The notes under the pieces are model-generated. The model was not told the origin of the DNA, ran no database searches, and saw nothing but the letters and a program-made list of their open reading frames with translations. Source: Aquisalimonas sp. 2447 (GTDB taxonomy: Bacteria; Pseudomonadota; Gammaproteobacteria; Nitrococcales; Aquisalimonadaceae). Taken from it: DNA of 64,000 nt. Position numbers and translations under genes: made by a program. The DNA is taken from positions 1,332,501 through 1,396,500 of the forward strand of contig NZ_CP050695.1 of the NCBI RefSeq assembly GCF_012044895.1, in the 5' to 3' direction. Shown here piece by piece: positions 1-7,725 of the stretch (position 1 is the first letter of the stretch; every line of letters starts with the position of its first letter).

Positions 1-300
1 GCGGCGTTGACCGTGGCCGGGCAGGACTACGGCGATTTCGACAACGCCCGCCGCTACGCGGTGGTGCCGAGCTTCGCCTGGCGACTGGGTAACGGCATCG
101 ATGCGGTGGCCCAGGTGGCTCACGAGCGCTACGAAGGCGATCTGCGCCAGGGGGTCGGCCTGGAGCACGAAACCACCGTGCAGTTCGGCATCAGCATGCA
201 GTTCGACCACACGCTCAACCAGTCCGTCGGTCGGCGTGACGACATCATCCACCTGGAGCACGACATGCTGCTGCCGGGCCCGAGTTTCGGAGGACACTGA
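1..300 (+). CDS. C-terminal end of an outer-membrane beta-barrel-like protein (partial)
   Basis: The reading frame is open from the first base, so only about the last 99 residues are visible. They show alternating polar and hydrophobic stretches with regularly spaced aromatic residues, as in transmembrane beta-strands (SFAWRLGNGIDAVAQVAHE, then TTVQFGISMQFDH). The terminal residue is His, not the usual Phe or Trp of a barrel end. The stop lies 2 bases before the His-rich gene, so the two are probably co-transcribed with the metal cluster downstream. The family cannot be named from this fragment. A role in the outer membrane next to metal-handling genes is inference. Confidence 0.55.
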   Translation, partial: AALTVAGQDYGDFDNARRYAVVPSFAWRLGNGIDAVAQVAHERYEGDLRQGVGLEHETTVQFGISMQFDHTLNQSVGRRDDIIHLEHDMLLPGPSFGGH

Positions 301-302
301 TC

Positions 303-836
303 ATGGATCGGCAAATACTGGCAACACTGCTGTTCGCTCTCGCGCTAGCGGCCTCACCGCTGGCCCTGGCCGGGAATGACCATGACCACGATCATGGTGG
401 AGACCACGGAGACCACGGAGACCACGGAGACCACGGAGACCACGGAGACCACGGAGACCACGGAGACCACGGAGACCACGGAGACCACGGAGACCACGGG
501 GATCATCATCACGACGACCATGATGACCATGCCCATGATCACGGGGCGGAGGAAGGCGAGGGCGCCTGGTCCTACCTGGAGCGGGACAACCCGGAGCCCT
601 ACGCCGCCGATGAACGCCACGAGATGCTGCCGGTCCCACAATTCGGTCACATGTACGTTCAGGCCGACCGCGTGGATGCGGACACCCGCTGTGACGCCCT
701 GCTGGAGGCATCGCACGTGATGGTGGACCGGCAGACCCGGGAGGCCTGTGGTGAGACCGTGGACGCTGATCATGATGATCACGACGACCACGATGACCAC
801 GATGACCGTGGCGGCCACGACCATCACGACCACTGA
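303..836 (+). CDS. Histidine/aspartate-repeat periplasmic protein, probable metal buffer
   Basis: A 177-residue protein with a clear Sec signal peptide (hydrophobic residues about 5-20, ending ALA|GN). It is followed by a run of about twelve Gly-Asp-His units, then HHHDD/DDH clusters and a second His/Asp-rich tail. Between these is an ordinary segment (about residues 80-150) with two Cys. Such His/Asp repeats bind Zn, Ni, Co or Cu ions, so a periplasmic chelating or buffering role is likely. It lies between an outer-membrane protein end and a DUF2231/CDF pair in a tight same-strand cluster. Repeat number can change by slippage in steps of 9 bp without breaking the frame. I do not recognise a named family. 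Confidence 0.8.
   Translation: MDRQILATLLFALALAASPLALAGNDHDHDHGGDHGDHGDHGDHGDHGDHGDHGDHGDHGDHGDHGDHHHDDHDDHAHDHGAEEGEGAWSYLERDNPEPYAADERHEMLPVPQFGHMYVQADRVDADTRCDALLEASHVMVDRQTREACGETVDADHDDHDDHDDHDDRGGHDHHDH
399..497 (+). repeat. Tandem 9-bp repeat, 11 copies of GGAGACCAC
   Basis: Eleven uninterrupted units of GGAGACCAC in the codon frame of the His-rich gene, each coding Gly-Asp-His. The units are identical at nucleotide level, including third positions. This suggests recent expansion by slippage rather than slow selection of the amino-acid pattern alone. Confidence 0.95.
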
Positions 837-889
837 GAGGCCCGTCACCCTGGCCGCCCCTCGCGGCGGCCGGGGCCAAGGAGGAAGCA

Positions 890-1495
890 ATGCTGCAATC
901 ACTGCCCAACTGGCACCCGATTTTCGTTCACTTCACGGTGGCGTTGTTCTCCGTCGCCGTGTTGCTCTACATCGTTGCCCATTTCAGCCCGCCCGGGGCG
1001 TTCGGCCGCACGGTCCGCATCGCCGCCCGGGTCAATCTCGCCGTGGGGGTGCTGTTCACCGTTGGGACGTTGCTCAGCGGCTGGTACGCCTACAACACCG
1101 TTCCCCACGATGCGGCCTCCCACGCCGTCATGACCACCCATCGCAACTGGGCACTGATCGCCGCTGCGGCGTTCGGGCTGCTGACGGTGTGGGCGGCACG
1201 CCATTGGCTGCGTAACCAGCGCGAGGGGCGCGGTTTTGTCCTGGCGGCAGCCATCGCGGCGGTGCCACTGGTGGTGGCCGGCCACTACGGCGGCGAACTG
1301 GTCTATGGTCACGGGGTTGGTGTCCAGTCCCTGCCGGATGCCGATGATCATGCCCATAACGGGGATGACCACGATCACGGTGACGGTCATGAGGATGATC
1401 ATGCCCATGACGACGACGCCCATAACGACGATGACCACGGGCATGACGACGATGACGGCCACGCCCGGGACGAGAGCGGAGGCCATACCCATTGA
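890..1495 (+). CDS. DUF2231-type membrane protein with His/Asp-rich tail
   Basis: A 201-residue protein preceded by a good Shine-Dalgarno (AAGGAGGAAGCA before ATG). It starts with the DUF2231 signature (LPNWHPIFVHFTVALF, with His in the first helix) and has four predicted membrane helices (about residues 10-32, 45-67, 85-103 and 117-135). The last 50 residues are almost only His, Asp, Gly and Glu. DUF2231 proteins often contain conserved His in the helices and may bind heme or metal, but their function is not settled. The metal-binding tail resembles that of the upstream periplasmic protein, so the two probably serve the same ion. The CDF transporter follows after 45 bases. Confidence 0.85.
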   Translation: MLQSLPNWHPIFVHFTVALFSVAVLLYIVAHFSPPGAFGRTVRIAARVNLAVGVLFTVGTLLSGWYAYNTVPHDAASHAVMTTHRNWALIAAAAFGLLTVWAARHWLRNQREGRGFVLAAAIAAVPLVVAGHYGGELVYGHGVGVQSLPDADDHAHNGDDHDHGDGHEDDHAHDDDAHNDDDHGHDDDDGHARDESGGHTH

Positions 1496-1540
1496 TGCCT
1501 GGAAGCAATCGGCTCATCGCTGTTACCCACGGAGTGCTTA

Positions 1541-2521
1541 ATGACTGGACATGATCATGCGGTGCACGCGCCAGGGAGTAAACGCGGGCTGAAGATTGCC
1601 GCCTGGGTGACGGGTGCCTATTTCGTCTTCGAGATGGCGGTGGGCCTCTACACCGGATCGGTGATGGTTATCGTCGATGCGGCACATACCTTCTCTGCCG
1701 TCGGTGGGGTGGTCCTGGCGCTTGTCGCCATGAAGATCGCACGCAAACCGCCGACCGCTCGCCAGACGTTCGGCGGGCAGCGCGCCGAGATCATCGGCGC
1801 ACTGATGAATGGCGCGGCCCTGCTGGTGATGGCGCTCGTGGCGCTGACCATGGGAGCGATGCGCCTGCAGTCGCCCATCGAGTTGCCGACCACGCCGATG
1901 TTCGTCGTTGCCGCCGTCGGGTTGATGACCGAGGTCTGGCTCATTGCGCTCATGTACAAGGATCAGAAGGAGGACATCAACACACGCGGCGCCTTCTGGC
2001 ACGTGGTGCAAACGTTCCTGGGCAGCTTCGGGATCATCGCCGCCGCCCTGGTCATCCATTTCACCGGGTTCCTGCTGATCGACCCCATTCTCGGCATGGC
2101 CTTCGGCGTCATGGTGCTGGTGGCATCCTGGGGCATCCTGCGTGATTCCATATCCATCCTGATGGAGCATGCGCCGGCGGACATTGACGTCGACGAGGTC
2201 TGCGCCTCGCTCCAGGCGATCGACGGCGTGCGGGATGTCCATCACCCCCATGCCTGGACGCTCACTTCCGGCAAGCATATTTTCTCGGGGCATCTGCGAA
2301 TCGACGACGACAGCTCTGCGGAGCAACACGCCAGAATACTTGATGAGGCCCAGTCACTCTTGGTCAACAGCTTCGGCTTCTACTTTGCGACGCTGCAACT
2401 TGAGACGTTCACGCCGGATGAAGCAGGTGCCCACGGTCTGGATCTGGCCCGTGGCCAGGAGCACGGGGAACACCAGGACCATGGGCCGGGTAACACGGGA
2501 AGCCGGGAGACCGAGCAATGA
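1541..2521 (+). CDS. Cation diffusion facilitator family transporter with altered metal site
   Basis: A 326-residue protein with six predicted helices and a C-terminal cytoplasmic domain, as in CzcD/ZitB/ZnT proteins that exchange Zn, Co or Cd for protons. The order of conserved blocks is right (VDAAH in helix 2; QRAEIIGALMNG in helix 3; AFWHVVQTFLGSFGIIAAAL in helix 5; LLIDPILGM before helix 6). The transport site normally reads HxxxD in helices 2 and 5; here the positions are H49/A53 and H154/T158, so both Asp are replaced. The N- and C-termini carry extra His. It may transport with different selectivity or act as a metal sensor. It overlaps the next small gene by 4 bases. Confidence 0.9.
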   Translation: MTGHDHAVHAPGSKRGLKIAAWVTGAYFVFEMAVGLYTGSVMVIVDAAHTFSAVGGVVLALVAMKIARKPPTARQTFGGQRAEIIGALMNGAALLVMALVALTMGAMRLQSPIELPTTPMFVVAAVGLMTEVWLIALMYKDQKEDINTRGAFWHVVQTFLGSFGIIAAALVIHFTGFLLIDPILGMAFGVMVLVASWGILRDSISILMEHAPADIDVDEVCASLQAIDGVRDVHHPHAWTLTSGKHIFSGHLRIDDDSSAEQHARILDEAQSLLVNSFGFYFATLQLETFTPDEAGAHGLDLARGQEHGEHQDHGPGNTGSRETEQ

Positions 2522-2724
2522 TGATGAACGAAGGAATGGTTGGGTTTCACCTCATCTGGATGCTGGTGATGGCGGCCATCGTCGTCATCCCGTTCTGGCG
2601 GATCTGCAGCAAGGCCGGGTATCCGGGCTGGCTCGGCCTGTTGATCGTGATCCCGCTGGTGAACCTCCTGTTTCTCTATTTTCTCGCGTTTTCCGCGTGG
2701 CCATCGCATCGCAAATTCCGGTGA
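2518..2724 (+). CDS. Small two-helix membrane protein
   Basis: A 68-residue protein whose start overlaps the stop of the CDF gene (ATGA), implying translational coupling. It has two hydrophobic helices (about residues 8-25 and 38-60) joined by a short loop (RICSKAGYPGW), a pattern shared with DUF805-like and other small membrane proteins. No metal-binding motif is visible. It is probably the last gene of the metal cluster, since the next gene is convergent. Function unknown. Confidence 0.75.
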   Translation: MMMNEGMVGFHLIWMLVMAAIVVIPFWRICSKAGYPGWLGLLIVIPLVNLLFLYFLAFSAWPSHRKFR

Positions 2725-2760
2725 GAGCGGGGCCGGAATTCGAGGTCTTCGTCAGTTTCC

Positions 2761-4059
2761 CTAGACGAATACGGATGCGAAGCCGCCCCCTGGCGTGCGG
2801 AAGTTCGTGGTCTGCCCCTGGTACAGCCGGGCCGCGATGAGCTGAACGTCGCCGGCGTAGACGTAGTTACGCAGGTCGACCTTGAGTGTGGTTTGTTCAC
2901 CGTCCACCAGGACACCGCGCTCGCTTGGGGAAATGCGGGACTGGGCGACATAGGGGTTCTCGAGAATCTCTCCCCAGACACGCTTGGTCAGCTTGTCGCC
3001 GCGATAGGTGGCTTTGCTTCCGTACCCGCTGGCCGGTTTGAAGAACAAATGCCGCCGCTGTTGCCACAAGGTGTCCGCGTTCTCGGCTGTCACTGCGACG
3101 GTGCGCGGGATGCCGCTCAGCAGCGTGGTGATGGTGTGCTCCGGGATCTGCCACTGGCGCAGTAGCTCCTGGTCCGTCAGTACAGTCAGATTGCGCTTGT
3201 CAGCATACAAGGCGTAGGTGTGCGGGCTGGGGGTCATCACGACCGCATCCGCCTCATAGGCATGTCGCAGAGCCGTGTGCTCGTTTGATTCCAGCGTGAA
3301 ATCGGTCAGGCGGTTGTAGACGAGGTCGATGGCGGTGCCTTCATGCCATAACCTGCCCTCGGCATACCGCAGTGAGCCGGCATCCGCGATCACGGCTCTG
3401 ACCCCGTGTCGCCGGAACATCCGGGCGGCCAGGCCGAACTCCGGATACAGGTACTGCTCGGTCGGGGAGTCATCGACGATTGCCACGGTTTCGAGTGGCG
3501 CGTCCCCCCGTTGCAGGGCCCATTCGTCGCGAAACATGGCGAACAAGCGGTCCTCGAGGGCGGAAGGAGGTGGCGTTGCGGTGGAATCCTCCATTAGCTT
3601 GGAACAGCAGGGCGTCTGGGCTCGCGCCAGGGCGGCATTGAGCCAGGCACCGCCGGCGTTCGTGTTGATTTCGATGAGTTGCGGCCCGTCCGGGCCCAGA
3701 TGGAAGTCGTATCCCATGCATGCGCCCAGTGGTCCGAATCGCTGCCGGGCGATGGGTCGTGCCCAGCCCATGACGTGTTGCTGATACGCCGGTGTGGCCA
3801 CGAGCTGTTCCACTGCCTCGATCAGCGCACTCATTGCATCGGCATGTTGCTGGCTCAGGAACACGGCAGTCCTGGAGAACAGATGCGGGCGGGTCGCCAG
3901 AATTTCCTCGTGGAGGTCCGCATCCTGCTGCTCCGACAGGAGCTGCTCGCGCAGCAGATGCTGATCGACAGTGCGGCAGAAGCAGAAGCGATTCAACGTC
4001 TCCGTGGCGCTGCCGCACGCAGCGCCGCAAGGCGGTGTTTCAGGCGAATCGGTTGCCAT
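2761..4059 (-). CDS. ATP-grasp-like protein of unknown substrate
   Basis: A 432-residue protein with a strong ribosome site (GAGGGGGGAG before ATG). It shows features of ATP-grasp ligases: a metal-binding-type segment (QLIEINTNAGGAWLN, about residues 128-142) and a lysine loop near the end (LFFKPASGYGSKATYRGDK, about residues 338-356). A short N-terminal Cys-rich stretch (CGAACG, then CFC) is unusual. Such enzymes join a carboxylate to an amine or thiol using ATP; the partner here is unknown. It stands alone, convergent to the metal cluster, with no obvious pathway neighbour. A peptide- or glutathione-like ligase role is only a guess. Confidence 0.7.
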   Translation of the reverse strand: MATDSPETPPCGAACGSATETLNRFCFCRTVDQHLLREQLLSEQQDADLHEEILATRPHLFSRTAVFLSQQHADAMSALIEAVEQLVATPAYQQHVMGWARPIARQRFGPLGACMGYDFHLGPDGPQLIEINTNAGGAWLNAALARAQTPCCSKLMEDSTATPPPSALEDRLFAMFRDEWALQRGDAPLETVAIVDDSPTEQYLYPEFGLAARMFRRHGVRAVIADAGSLRYAEGRLWHEGTAIDLVYNRLTDFTLESNEHTALRHAYEADAVVMTPSPHTYALYADKRNLTVLTDQELLRQWQIPEHTITTLLSGIPRTVAVTAENADTLWQQRRHLFFKPASGYGSKATYRGDKLTKRVWGEILENPYVAQSRISPSERGVLVDGEQTTLKVDLRNYVYAGDVQLIAARLYQGQTTNFRTPGGGFASVFV

Positions 4060-4252
4060 GCGCAGGCTCCCCCCTCAGATGCAGTGGCATGTTCTAGTGG
4101 CTGCAACGACAGCGAACGCAGGTGCAGATCCTGTGACAGCATCGTGGATCTTTCTGCGGCATAGATCGGCCGGTTGCTGATGCTCAGGAGGATCGCGCAT
4201 GTCGGGCCCGCAGGGCCAGCGCCGAATTTGATTGTTGGGTCATCCTGGTTTG

Positions 4253-4582
4253 TCATCGCAGCAATCCCCAGCGCGCCGCGTAGTCTACGGCGTCGCGGAC
4301 GTCCTGCGGGTCGAGCTCGGGGAGCCGCCGGAACAGTGCGTCCGCACCGCCATCGGCTTGCAGGATCTCGACGAGCTGGCTGACCGTCACGGGCGTCTGG
4401 CCGACCCGCTTGTTCGCTGCCCTGTCGGCTACGTCGTAACCGCCGTCATTGCCCGCGTCGGGGAGGGGAAGAATCCGTACTTCAGTGCCCGAGGAGGCGG
4501 ACGAATCCTCGGTAAAGGGGCCGTTGCACCCCCCGATCAGGACGCTGACAGGGGACCCTTGATCCATGTAAGAGACTCTCAT
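4253..4582 (-). CDS. Small protein with DUF433-like C-terminus
   Basis: I place the start at ATG 4580-4582 because AGGAGG lies 6 bases upstream; an earlier in-frame start at 4675 has no such site. The 109-residue product ends with TPVTVSQLVEILQADGGADA and a segment around PELDPQDVRDAVDYAA. This resembles the helical C-terminal half of DUF433 proteins, which often act as antitoxin-like or DNA-associated partners. No toxin gene is adjacent. The N-terminal 45 residues are not recognisable. Function unknown. Confidence 0.6.
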   Translation of the reverse strand: MRVSYMDQGSPVSVLIGGCNGPFTEDSSASSGTEVRILPLPDAGNDGGYDVADRAANKRVGQTPVTVSQLVEILQADGGADALFRRLPELDPQDVRDAVDYAARWGLLR

Positions 4583-4684
4583 GACGTTCCTCCTGACTGT
4601 CGCTTTAGCGCACAGCCCGTTCTTGTGATGACTGACAGCGGTTCCGTTTGCGTTTGCCAGCGAGCCAGTCAGCATCCGTGCGCG

Positions 4685-5260
4685 TTACTCGGGGTCAACA
4701 CCGATCTCGATCCGGGACTCGGACAGGTAGCGGTGTGGTGGAATCACCAGATTCGTGCTCGCCGGCACGCCGCGAAACACGCGCCCGGCGAAGTCGAACC
4801 GGGACGCGTGGCATGGGCAGAAGTAGCCCCCTGGCCAGTCCGCGGTGATCGAGCCCGGTTCAGGACGAAACGAAGGGACGCAGCCAAGGTGCGTGCAGAT
4901 CGCGACCACGACCAGGTACTCGTCTTGTACGGAGCGCTGAGCGCCGCTGATGTATGACGGTTGCTGTGTTGCGACCTCGGCGTACGGGTCTCGCAACTCA
5001 CCGGAATCGGTCAGGGCGTCCAGGCGCTGGAGCATCTCCGGGGTCCGTCGCAGTATCCAGACCGGCTGACCGCGCCAGTCGACGCTGATCTGCTGCCCGG
5101 GTTCCAGCCCCTCGAGGTTGACCTCCACCGGGGCTGCAATGGCCCTGGCACGCGCACTGGGCGTCCAGTAGCTGATGAATGGCACCGTTGCAGCCAACAC
5201 GCCCGCACCACCGACCACCGTGGTTGAGGCGACCAGAAAACGCCGTCGGTTCATAGTCAT
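4685..5260 (-). CDS. petA: Rieske iron-sulfur protein of a cytochrome bc1-type complex (orphan)
   Basis: A 191-residue protein with a twin-arginine-like N-terminus (NRRRFLVAS) and one membrane anchor (about residues 12-30), typical of the ubiquinol:cytochrome c reductase Rieske subunit. The [2Fe-2S] ligands are intact: C122-T-H124-L-G-C127 and C148-P-C150-H151. The family length is normal. In most proteobacteria petA is followed by cytochrome b and c1 genes. Here the gene downstream is a small DUF433-like protein and the one upstream a small membrane protein, so this is an orphan copy. It may replace or supplement the main subunit under other redox conditions. Confidence 0.93.
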   Translation of the reverse strand: MTMNRRRFLVASTTVVGGAGVLAATVPFISYWTPSARARAIAAPVEVNLEGLEPGQQISVDWRGQPVWILRRTPEMLQRLDALTDSGELRDPYAEVATQQPSYISGAQRSVQDEYLVVVAICTHLGCVPSFRPEPGSITADWPGGYFCPCHASRFDFAGRVFRGVPASTNLVIPPHRYLSESRIEIGVDPE

Positions 5261-5427
5261 TGTCTTGTCTCCCTGGGGATTGCCCCGGTGGTCCGGGACA
5301 TCCGATGGGCCTCCAGCGGGTCGGGTGCGTCTGGCGCGCAGGTCGCTGGCGTTCAGCGCAAGGTTAACGACCCGGCATGAGGCGGTACGCCGCAGACGTG
5401 CGGCAGGCTCATGGCCAGGGGAGACAC

Positions 5428-5820
5428 TCAGAGTCGCAGGCGCGCCGTGGCGAGATAGACGGGCTGCGACCCCGCGGACATACGCTGCCGGGAGGCCACG
5501 AGGGAAGCGACGCTCGGTGCACCGTAGGCCGAGCGGCGAAGCACCCCGTATGAAGAGGCACCATCGACATCAAGGCCATTGGCATCGTCGGCCAGTGGTT
5601 TGCTCACGCTGCCCTGGGTGTCGGGCGGGTGCTCGCTACAGGCATCGGGTGCCGATTGGGAGGGGGTGGTGGCATTTCCGCTGTCGGCCAGCAGAGGCGA
5701 TCCGGCATCGAGCAGTGGCGCACAGGCGTACCCAGCCGCCACCGACAGCGAGATCGCCCAGAGCAGGAATGCCCCGGTGATCCTGGTCAACAGCCAACTG
5801 CGAAAGTCTTGCACCGTCAT
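5428..5820 (-). CDS. Small membrane-anchored protein of unknown function
   Basis: The likely start is ATG 5818-5820, giving 130 residues: MTVQDFRSWLLTRITG, then one hydrophobic helix (about residues 14-35), then a Ser/Asp/Gly-rich low-complexity region predicted to lie outside the membrane. The frame stays open upstream, but that extension looks like non-coding sequence. It reads toward petA and starts 76 bases from an FNR-type box. I do not recognise the family. Confidence 0.5.
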   Translation of the reverse strand: MTVQDFRSWLLTRITGAFLLWAISLSVAAGYACAPLLDAGSPLLADSGNATTPSQSAPDACSEHPPDTQGSVSKPLADDANGLDVDGASSYGVLRRSAYGAPSVASLVASRQRMSAGSQPVYLATARLRL

Positions 5821-5895
5821 GGCGCCACCACTCTTACTTGCCGGAGTGGTAAGTACTGTGACTATCCACGCTAGACCTGTGGGGTCGCCGGCGCA

Positions 5896-5909
5896 TTGAC
5901 CCGGATCAA
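5896..5909. promoter_or_regulatory. FNR/Anr-type binding site
   Basis: TTGACCCGGATCAA matches the FNR-family consensus TTGAT-N4-ATCAA at 9 of 10 defined positions. It lies in the divergent region between the membrane proteins at 5428-5820 (-) and 6012-6476 (+), 76 and 103 bases from the two starts. It could respond to low oxygen or NO. The fnr-like gene of this window is broken, so another family member would have to bind here. Confidence 0.55.
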
Positions 5910-6011
5910 GTGTTGAGTGGTCCGGACATGTGATGCTTGGGAGGTCGAGAACGCACGCGTTCAAGGCATCCGCCGCACGCCGATGAGACCGCCCGAACGG
6001 GGAGAGACAGC

Positions 6012-6476
6012 ATGGTAACCGCCGGCATGCGGAACGCACGCAGCATTCTGGACTTGCCCGAGTTTAACGTGCTGTTGTTCGCGTTCCTGGTCAATTACCC
6101 GTGGGAGTTTCTGCAGGTTCCGTTCTTCGCGGGGATGCCCACAGCCGGCCACTGGGATGCCATCCTGTTCTGCACGCGGGCCACCGGCGGGGATGCACTG
6201 ATCGCACTTGCCGGCTATTGGGTGGTCGCGTTTTTCTGGGGCAACCGGTACTGGATACTGCAGCCGAGGTTGCCACACCTCGGTGTGTTTATCGCGGTGG
6301 GTATTGCCATCACCATCGTGTTCGAATGGCATGCCACGGAAATCGCGCAGCGCTGGATCTACGCCGAGCATATGCCGGTATTGCCCGTTCTAGGGACCGG
6401 GTTACTGCCGCTGCTGCAGTGGGCCCTGTTGCCGCCGTTGATTGCCTGGCTTGTGAGCCGGCAGATCGGTAGATAG
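6012..6476 (+). CDS. Four-helix membrane protein of unknown function
   Basis: A 154-residue protein; the start ATG 6012 follows GGGGAGAGA. Four hydrophobic helices are visible (about residues 14-30, 54-76, 88-106 and 124-148), with many Trp, a conserved-looking NYPWEFLQVPFFAGMP loop and a FEWHATEIAQRW segment. The His and Glu in the last segment could be ligands, but no known family is recognised. It lies downstream of an FNR-type box and near the orphan Rieske gene, so a respiratory link is possible but unproven. Confidence 0.65.
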   Translation: MVTAGMRNARSILDLPEFNVLLFAFLVNYPWEFLQVPFFAGMPTAGHWDAILFCTRATGGDALIALAGYWVVAFFWGNRYWILQPRLPHLGVFIAVGIAITIVFEWHATEIAQRWIYAEHMPVLPVLGTGLLPLLQWALLPPLIAWLVSRQIGR

Positions 6477-6656
6477 TCGGCGCTGTGCCGTGCTCCGTGA
6501 TCCGGGGAACGTCTATGGCACCATCCGGATCGGCGTCGGTTTGTTGAGTGTCTGCGCCGATCGGGACGTCAACGTGTTCGACAGCGACTACGTGTCGGTT
6601 CGCGGGGAGGTCTCGTTCCGGGCGAGGTCGTGTTCCGCTCTGGCGTATAGAGCTAG

Positions 6657-6851
6657 TTCCTCCAGAACCAGCAGCAGGCAGCCAAGGAGCTAGGCGAGCG
6701 CGTCAAGGGTGACGTCGAGAAGGTCGTGTCCCTGAACCAGGCCTTCGCCCAGAACGCGCAGAAGGTCACCCAAGACAGCGCCCAGAACGTGTCCAAGGCT
6801 GCGCAGGAAAGCACCAAGAAGGTGACTCAGGCGGCTGCCAAGAACCAGTAA
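6657..6851 (+). pseudogene. Phasin remnant (5' truncated)
   Basis: The frame reads about 64 residues of a Gln/Lys/Ala-rich amphipathic helix (ELGERVKGDVEKVVSLNQAF, then AQNAQKVTQDSAQNVSKAAQ) ending at TAA 6849-6851. This is the C-terminal part of a phasin, the protein that coats polyhydroxyalkanoate granules. A stop at 6654-6656 lies just upstream and no start codon remains, so the N-terminal half is lost. The 180 bases before it (6477-6656) hold nothing I can identify. A functional phasin gene presumably exists elsewhere. Confidence 0.75.
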
Positions 6852-7059
6852 ATTCCGAGCCAGCGATTTGTTGCACGGCAACCGCCATTCCGGATTCGTC
6901 CGGGTGGCGGCTTGATAAGGTAGTGTGGAACTCTGATTCAATATCCGTGAGGTCGTTGGCCACACGTGTTCGAGTATTCGCTGACGCGCCTAGTTGACGG
7001 ATCGTGTTCTGCCTTGCCGTGGATGGTCCCTCGGTTTGGACGGCGTAGCGAGCCGGCAT

Positions 7060-7293
7060 TCAGCCTCGGATGAGCTGCCCGTTGGTCAGGTAGCGCCGAG
7101 CTTCACGCAGGAGTCGCTCCTCCAGCGCAGCAAGGTACTCTGGCTCTTCTGCGGACTCTGATGCCCCAGGTTCCGTACCCTGGGCCTGGTTGCGTCGTTC
7201 AAGTTCCTCGTCGATGCGTGTCAGAAGCTGTCGCAGGGCCGAGTCAGGTCACTCTTCCCCGTTTCTGATTGCGTCGCCGGTGCTGTTTGCTAT
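7060..7293 (-). pseudogene. Dead copy of the small unknown protein at 25013-25243
   Basis: Read on the minus strand, this stretch aligns without gaps at its start to the 76-residue protein at 25013-25243: PDSALRQLLTRIDEELERR against PDEALVDLMRRIDQEIERR, and RRYLTNGQLIRG against RRYLRNGHVIRG at the C-terminus. The start position carries ATA instead of ATG, and codon 15, Trp in the live copy, is TGA (7249-7251). Two independent inactivating changes make it a pseudogene. Confidence 0.8.
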
Positions 7294-7331
7294 ATCACTC
7301 CTTCACAATTGCCGGTGCTGTGTGACCCTGA

Positions 7332-7651
7332 TCAAACGGGCTGAGTCCTCGCCGCTTTCAACAGCCGGTTCGCCCCGTGAATTCGGTAGATGGTGATCAT
7401 GTTTGTGATCAGCACCAGCGCCTCTGCCAGCAGCTCGCGCCGATCAGGGCGTGACTGGCGATCCAGCCCAGTGCCGCCAGGCCGAGGAACACGCGCATGG
7501 GGATGCCCCTCAACATGAACATTCCCACTGTGCCCAGGACCATAGCAACGACAGCGGGCAGGTCCGCCCAGCTCTGGAAAAACAAGAACTGCAGTGCGAA
7601 AGCCACATTGGCCGCGATGAGCAGCATCATCAGCCGCTGGTCCTTAGCCTA
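7332..7651 (-). pseudogene. YgjV-like inner membrane protein, truncated and frameshifted
   Basis: One minus-strand frame encodes AKDQRLMMLLIAANVAFALQ and on to about ASHALIG (near 7445). The downstream frame continues as RELLAEALVLITNMITIYRI to a stop at 7332-7334. Together they match the C-terminal two thirds of YgjV-family membrane proteins. A 1-base frameshift separates the parts, and the first 20-30 residues are replaced by a frame with a stop. The gene cannot make a full product. Confidence 0.65.
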
Positions 7652-7725
7652 TTCGCCGCGCAGTTCCGGTGGCGCCCATCAATGAGTGCACGCGACGTGG
7701 CCGATAAAGTGGGAGGGTATCGGTT

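Noticed and set aside
399-497. CRISPR-like array
   Set aside because: The repeat unit is 9 bp with no spacers and is in the codon frame of a protein.
301-909. Long minus-strand open frame opposite the His-rich gene
   Set aside because: It is rich in Arg/Gly/Leu repeats that mirror the GDH repeat, lacks a ribosome site and overlaps a gene with a clear signal peptide.
1538-2329. Minus-strand open frame of about 260 codons opposite the CDF gene
   Set aside because: It is the complement of a well-recognised transporter and has a His/Asp/Gly-rich composition typical of a shadow frame.
7321-7336. GTGACCCTGATCAA as a third FNR-type box
   Set aside because: The first half-site deviates further from consensus and it lies in the 3' end of the broken YgjV-like gene with no promoter context.
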